DNA of 64,000 nt from contig CM060195.1 of NCBI GenBank assembly GCA_030549335.1, positions 2,839,501 through 2,903,500 on the forward strand, in the 5' to 3' direction. Of the stretch, positions 60,149-64,000 are shown piece by piece. The position numbers and the translations under genes are program-made. The DNA comes from Pontederia crassipes (taxonomy: Eukaryota; Streptophyta; Magnoliopsida; Commelinales; Pontederiaceae). The notes beneath the pieces were generated by a model, which saw only the letters and a program-made list of their open reading frames with translations, ran no database searches and had not been told where the DNA came from. Position 1 is the stretch's first letter, and each line of letters opens with the position of its first letter.

Positions 60149-61319
60149 TGTAGATCCCAATGTGAATTGGTGTTTAAACCGAAAATGTCGATTTCACGAA
60201 AATCGTCGTGAAAACTTAAAATCAATTCGTTAATCCTTTTAAATCAAAGCAATTCAGATCATAAACATAGAAGGGGGTGTGGGGGAGAGAGAGAGAATTC
60301 AAACATAATGAACACAGATGGTTGTTGACGAGGTTCGGCCACAACTCGACCTACGTTCCCGCTCCGACTTCTCAACCTCGAAACCGTCGGAGATTTCACT
60401 AAACACTTCCTTTGTTCCCAATGGGGCAAGGAAGAAAGCCCTTTACACAACTACCTTTTCTCCGCTTCGAGAGGTAAGGCAAACCTTTCCTCCAAAAAAG
60501 CTAATCTTTTCTCTCGCTTAAGAGTTAAGATTTGGAACATCTTTCATACAGGAGCTCTCATAATCTTTCTGAAAAATGGTTTACCTCCTTTACAATAAAA
60601 CATTCACAAGAAGAGAAGAGAGAAAGAAATAAAACTCTAAATGATAACTTCAAGGAAAAAGATCTTCTTTTGATTTCTTGAAGTTTTATTTCAATGCTTG
60701 GATGGGTGCCTTTGCTTCTGACTTTGCCACTACATTTATAGGATTCAACATGTGAAAAATTCGTCCATAAATTATTCCACATTTTTCTCCTTGAAATAGT
60801 CATTACTGTTCATTCCAGCCGAGGACCGGATCGACCGCATTAATGGACCGGACGACCGATCTATATGACCGTTGCGCTTTATTTGTTCTCTGACCACAGC
60901 TGATCAGTTGATCGGATTATCAACCGGTCAGTCGATCGGTATTGTCTCACCGTCAATCGGGGTAGGCTAAAATTGAATTGGTCGACTGGCATCTTCATTC
61001 GGTCGACCGGTATTGTCTCGACCAGCCTTCTTTGCTACGATCGCCAGGTTGACCGCCCTGCATTATTTTGATCATAACTTTTTTTCACAGTTATCCAAAT
61101 TATATAATCTTGGATTGTATGGATAGCTAACAGGATTCTTTACAACTTCGATATTTATGATTCATCCAGAATCTAATAAGATCATAGTAAATTATTTAAT
61201 CAAAGTGTAGTGCAAATTTTATCCATTTTATTTAAAATTTTTCAAAAATTAACTTTAATCTTTCAAGCTTTATATCATCAAAATACAATTTTATATGGCA
61301 TTAAAACTTTGACCCAACT
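60149..61319 (-). mobile_element. 5' LTR of the gag-only copia element
   Basis: About 1.17 kb. The end next to the PBS is clear (minus strand ...GGGATCTACA). The outer end near 61319 is slightly altered (GACCCAACTG instead of GACCCAACA). Confidence 0.85.
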
Positions 61320-61569
61320 GACAAGAGCTATTTTGTAATGGGGATGTTAGAAGACGTTGTAGGCCGCCAAAGAAAAAAAAGAGATTTGTCATGTAGCGAC
61401 GACGCTTTTCAAAAATTCAGCCTACACGTTGTCTTTAAGGTCCACCATCACGTCCAACAAGCACTCGAGTGATTTCATTACTCACGTGGCCTCATGCCAT
61501 CATTTCTTTCTTCACCTCCTTTCCTCACCAAATCGCCAGACCTGAACATCACCCCTTCATCCTCTTCAT

Positions 61570-62970
61570 CTAAATCACCCTCACCACTAAAGTCGCTAAC
61601 GTTTGACCCCGAACCTCATTCTTCATTTGAATGACAATGTTCATCATCCTCTCCTACCGAACTCTCTCATGGCCCTTCCTCCCCAAGTTCTTCTTTCCAA
61701 TGGCTTCGAGGTGAATGCTCGTGTTCCCCTATCCCTTCCACGAAGTCTGCTAGTCAGCCATCTTCCCCCTCATCTGAGCACTTGCCGTGGGGTAAAGACC
61801 CGCAATCCCAATCACCTCAGCAGTCTTCCTTTAACAAATTTGTTCCTTCCAGTGAACGAGATCCCTACCACATTTACCCTCTTGAAGAAATTATTTTCTC
61901 CTCTTCCCAACAGCATCACCAGTACCATTGTCTCATGGCACGCCCTATCCTCCCAACTAGATTTATGGATCATGATGTCATATCCTCTATCGGCTTCCTC
62001 ACTGATATGGAGCATGCCACTCATAGGATGGCCGCTTATGACTTTTTCATGTCTGTCTACCCCACATAGCCCCGCCTTGTCATCGAGTTTCTAAGCTCTT
62101 ATGAGGACGACAAGCGATGGGAGAAAATATCATTTCGCCTTTTCAACTAGGACTTCGAGTTTCTAAGTTCTTGCTCTGCCCTATCTCCTTGGATGCTTAA
62201 CACCCACGCATTTTAACACATAAGGGGTCCTGGAGAAAATCACCGACAACCATATTAAAGGGCTAGAGCAAGAGTATCTCCATCTCCAACCCCATCATCC
62301 GATACTTCCATCGACTTGTATCTTCCACACGAAATCCCACATCATTGACTCTGACCTCTTCATCATCCACTCCTTTCTTTACGGACGAAGAGTTAAACTC
62401 CTAGGACATCTACTGTCGAATTGGAACAAGCATATCCGGATGAAGTCGGGTGCCATCATGTTCGATAGAGTTATTACAACAATCAGCCTTTATTGTGATA
62501 TCTACCTTGGCTCCTTGGAAATGACACAAGGGGCGATGACAATTGACATGAAGATGCTATGTAAATGGAATTTGATTGAAGTTTGAGGACATCACAAGTT
62601 TTTGCTCATCAAAGGGACTGACTGAAAGCTGCGCCTCCCTAACATTCCAAAAGTCTCGATCAAATTTGAGTCCAACTAGAAGATCACTCCGGAGCACTTG
62701 GAACAAGTGGACAACCCACCTAATGAACCGGCACCAGAGCACGACCAAGACCAATCTTCCGATGCCGCTTCACCTACTATTTCCAAGAAAAGAAAGTCTC
62801 TAGAACCAGAACACGCAATAGAAGATATCCCCAAGCCGAGCCTCTCCGACCTCCAAGAAACCATCTCTGACCTTTCCTCACAAGTGCACAAGCTTCGACG
62901 TAACAACCTCTGCATCAAGCTCCAGCTCAAAACTAGACCGTCGCCTTGCTACGCATTGAAGCAAGTTTAG
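61570..62970 (+). pseudogene. Athila-group extra 3' ORF, decayed
   Basis: The Ser/Pro-rich start (61570-61800) leads to PILPTRFMDHDVISSIGFL (61946), AAYDFFMSVYPT, then after a TAG RLVIEFLSSYEDDKRWEKISFRLFN and a second TAG at 62149. This order is typical of the Athila ORF1/env-position protein found after pol. The last part (62698-62970) is acidic and ends in a coiled-coil-like LSDLQETISDLSSQVHKL. Function of this protein is not established. Both TAGs could be CAG to TAG changes. Confidence 0.65.
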
Positions 62971-63042
62971 GGGAACCTGCTTGGTCCCCACACACTCGTC
63001 TTCCTCTTAAAGTTGCACTCCTACCCCAGCTTGAACACATTG

Positions 63043-63064
63043 AGGATAGTGTTGTATTTAAGTC
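63043..63064 (+). other. Athila-type polypurine tract region
   Basis: An ATTGAGGATAGTG block (63037-63049) and the AAGTC before TGGGAGGAGC repeat the layout seen at 11100-11125. Confidence 0.7.
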
Positions 63065-64000
63065 TGGGAGGAGCACAATGGTATGCCTTCTGTCCATATC
63101 TCTAAATACATTCAGCATAGCATTGCACTTAGATTGTTGTCATGTCTCTTTAAATGTTTCAGTTTAAATTTTTCTTGATCAAATTTTTAATGATATATTG
63201 ACTTACATCTTTCGAACCCCTACTGAAAAGTCTTGAATTATTCTCTAGCCCTTAGCTAAGACACATCATGAATTGCATTGTCTACCCCCCCCCCCCCCCC
63301 CCCATCCTATATATCTAACTTGTCTCAATACCAATATTTGAAAGATTTTACAAACTTTAAATTTACTGCCCTGACATGACATCAAACTATATATCTAACC
63401 TGTCTGAACGATATGTTGACTTACATCTTTCGAACCTCTGCTGAAAAGTCTTGAATTGTTCTCTAGCCCTTAGCTAAGAAACATCATGAACTGCATTGTC
63501 TACCCCCTCCCCTCCCTCCTATATATCTAACCTGTCTGAATGTCAATATTTGAAAGATTTTATAAAGTTTAAATTTACTGCTCTGACATGACATCAAAGC
63601 TCATGACTAGTTCTACATGCTATTGTGTAGACTCATTCATGCATTCGATGATTTGTCACTTGAATTGAAATGTGAAAATATACTTATCTTTATGATGCTC
63701 TGCATAGCTATTCTTTTGCATAATGAGAATTTTCTTTTCTTTTCAATAAAAACCCAAGTGCCTCATCCTAATATTCTAGGAAGAACTAGTGGAAAATGTT
63801 GTGGGATCATCTAAAAAATGAATAAATAAAGCAATAATAATTACTCTGTTGTTCCATTTTGGGGCAAGACAAGAATATACCTCCAGGGCACCGCTAACAT
63901 CCTATGCCCAGTATTCCAAGAAGAAAAGCTAGGGACTGTTGAGTGAAATCTTCTGTGCTAATGATGTGTAAAATGATGTAGCAAAATAAATTCGTTAGCA
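63065..64000 (+). mobile_element. Start of an Athila-type 3' LTR (runs off the window)
   Basis: Begins TGGGAGGAGCACAATGG after the PPT, the same first six bases as the LTR at 11125. Contains a 218-bp repeat pair and a poly-C run (about 63287-63303). It cannot be paired with 49600-51625 by eye, so whether both belong to one element is open. Confidence 0.65.
63192..63599 (+). repeat. 218-bp direct repeat in the LTR
   Basis: Units start GATAT(A/G)TTGACTTACATC at 63192 and 63410 and end TGACATGACATCAAA. They differ by a few substitutions and by the poly-C length. Confidence 0.92.

Larger units (their letters stand above)
57272..61319 (-). mobile_element. SIRE/Maximus-like copia element, gag only
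   Basis: Minus-strand element with both LTRs (60149-61319 as 5' LTR, 57272-58224 as 3' LTR), a PBS, a gag remnant and a PPT, but only 1.9 kb of internal DNA. Protease, integrase, RT and RNase H are absent. It is a deletion derivative or a non-autonomous (LARD-like) form. The flanks (GGCGA at left, TGACA at right) do not match, so no target duplication can be shown. It sits between the integrase and the extra 3' ORF of the Athila-type element. Confidence 0.88.

Noticed and set aside
1-64000. CRISPR arrays, rRNA, tRNA genes, bacterial operons
   Set aside because: No regularly spaced short repeats with unique spacers, no rRNA blocks and no convincing tRNA cloverleaf by eye; tRNA-like matches are retrotransposon primer-binding sites. 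A tRNAscan run would be decisive.

Overview
This window is nuclear DNA of a flowering plant. Two spliced host genes with plant-type introns are embedded in nested LTR retrotransposons (Athila-type and chromovirus Ty3/gypsy, SIRE/Maximus-type and another Ty1/copia), a TRIM-like array, a CACTA transposon, MITEs and 5'-truncated RTE LINEs. I see no bacterial or organellar gene organisation and no rRNA, tRNA or CRISPR array. Intron size and codon use would suit a dicot, but I cannot name the species.

1-19.6 kb: a tandem duplication of about 11.1 kb. Positions 1-8461 recur at 11125-19586 with only two differences that I found: one substitution (4107/15231) and one base in a poly-A run. The unit carries the end of an Athila-type element (integrase, 3' region, LTR), an older copia remnant with a nested solo LTR, and the promoter, first exon and part of intron 1 of a TOM1-like (TOL) gene. 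The join at 8461/8462 fuses TOL intron 1 to the middle of a retrotransposon integrase.

19.0-24.6 kb: the complete nine-exon TOL gene (VHS + GAT ubiquitin-binding trafficking adaptor, 589 aa), with two short RTE LINE insertions in its introns.

25.3-43.2 kb: a four-exon NPF2/NAXT-like transporter gene on the minus strand. It is broken by one in-frame TAG. A decayed partial paralogue (30.6-43.2 kb, collinear with intron 2, exon 2 and the 5' flank) has been split by a long-inverted-repeat element, a Mutator-type MITE, AT-rich sequence and a composite of a TRIM array joined to a chromovirus. Comparing the two paralogues gives empty sites for several insertions.

43.2-49.6 kb: a 4.6-kb CACTA element with ATG target duplications and arrays of AGCGTC-like subterminal motifs, inserted in unassigned repetitive DNA.

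49.6-64 kb: a decayed Athila-type element (LTR, PBS, protease, RT, RNase H, integrase, extra 3' ORF, PPT, start of an LTR). A solo SIRE-type LTR with perfect TAAGG duplications splits it, and a gag-only SIRE-type element on the minus strand also lies within it. The outer element is riddled with stops and frameshifts, and no retroelement here looks autonomous.

Cellular functions with recognisable coding are therefore two: endosomal sorting of ubiquitinated cargo (TOL), probably intact, and plasma-membrane nitrate/peptide-family transport (NPF2-like), probably a pseudogene.
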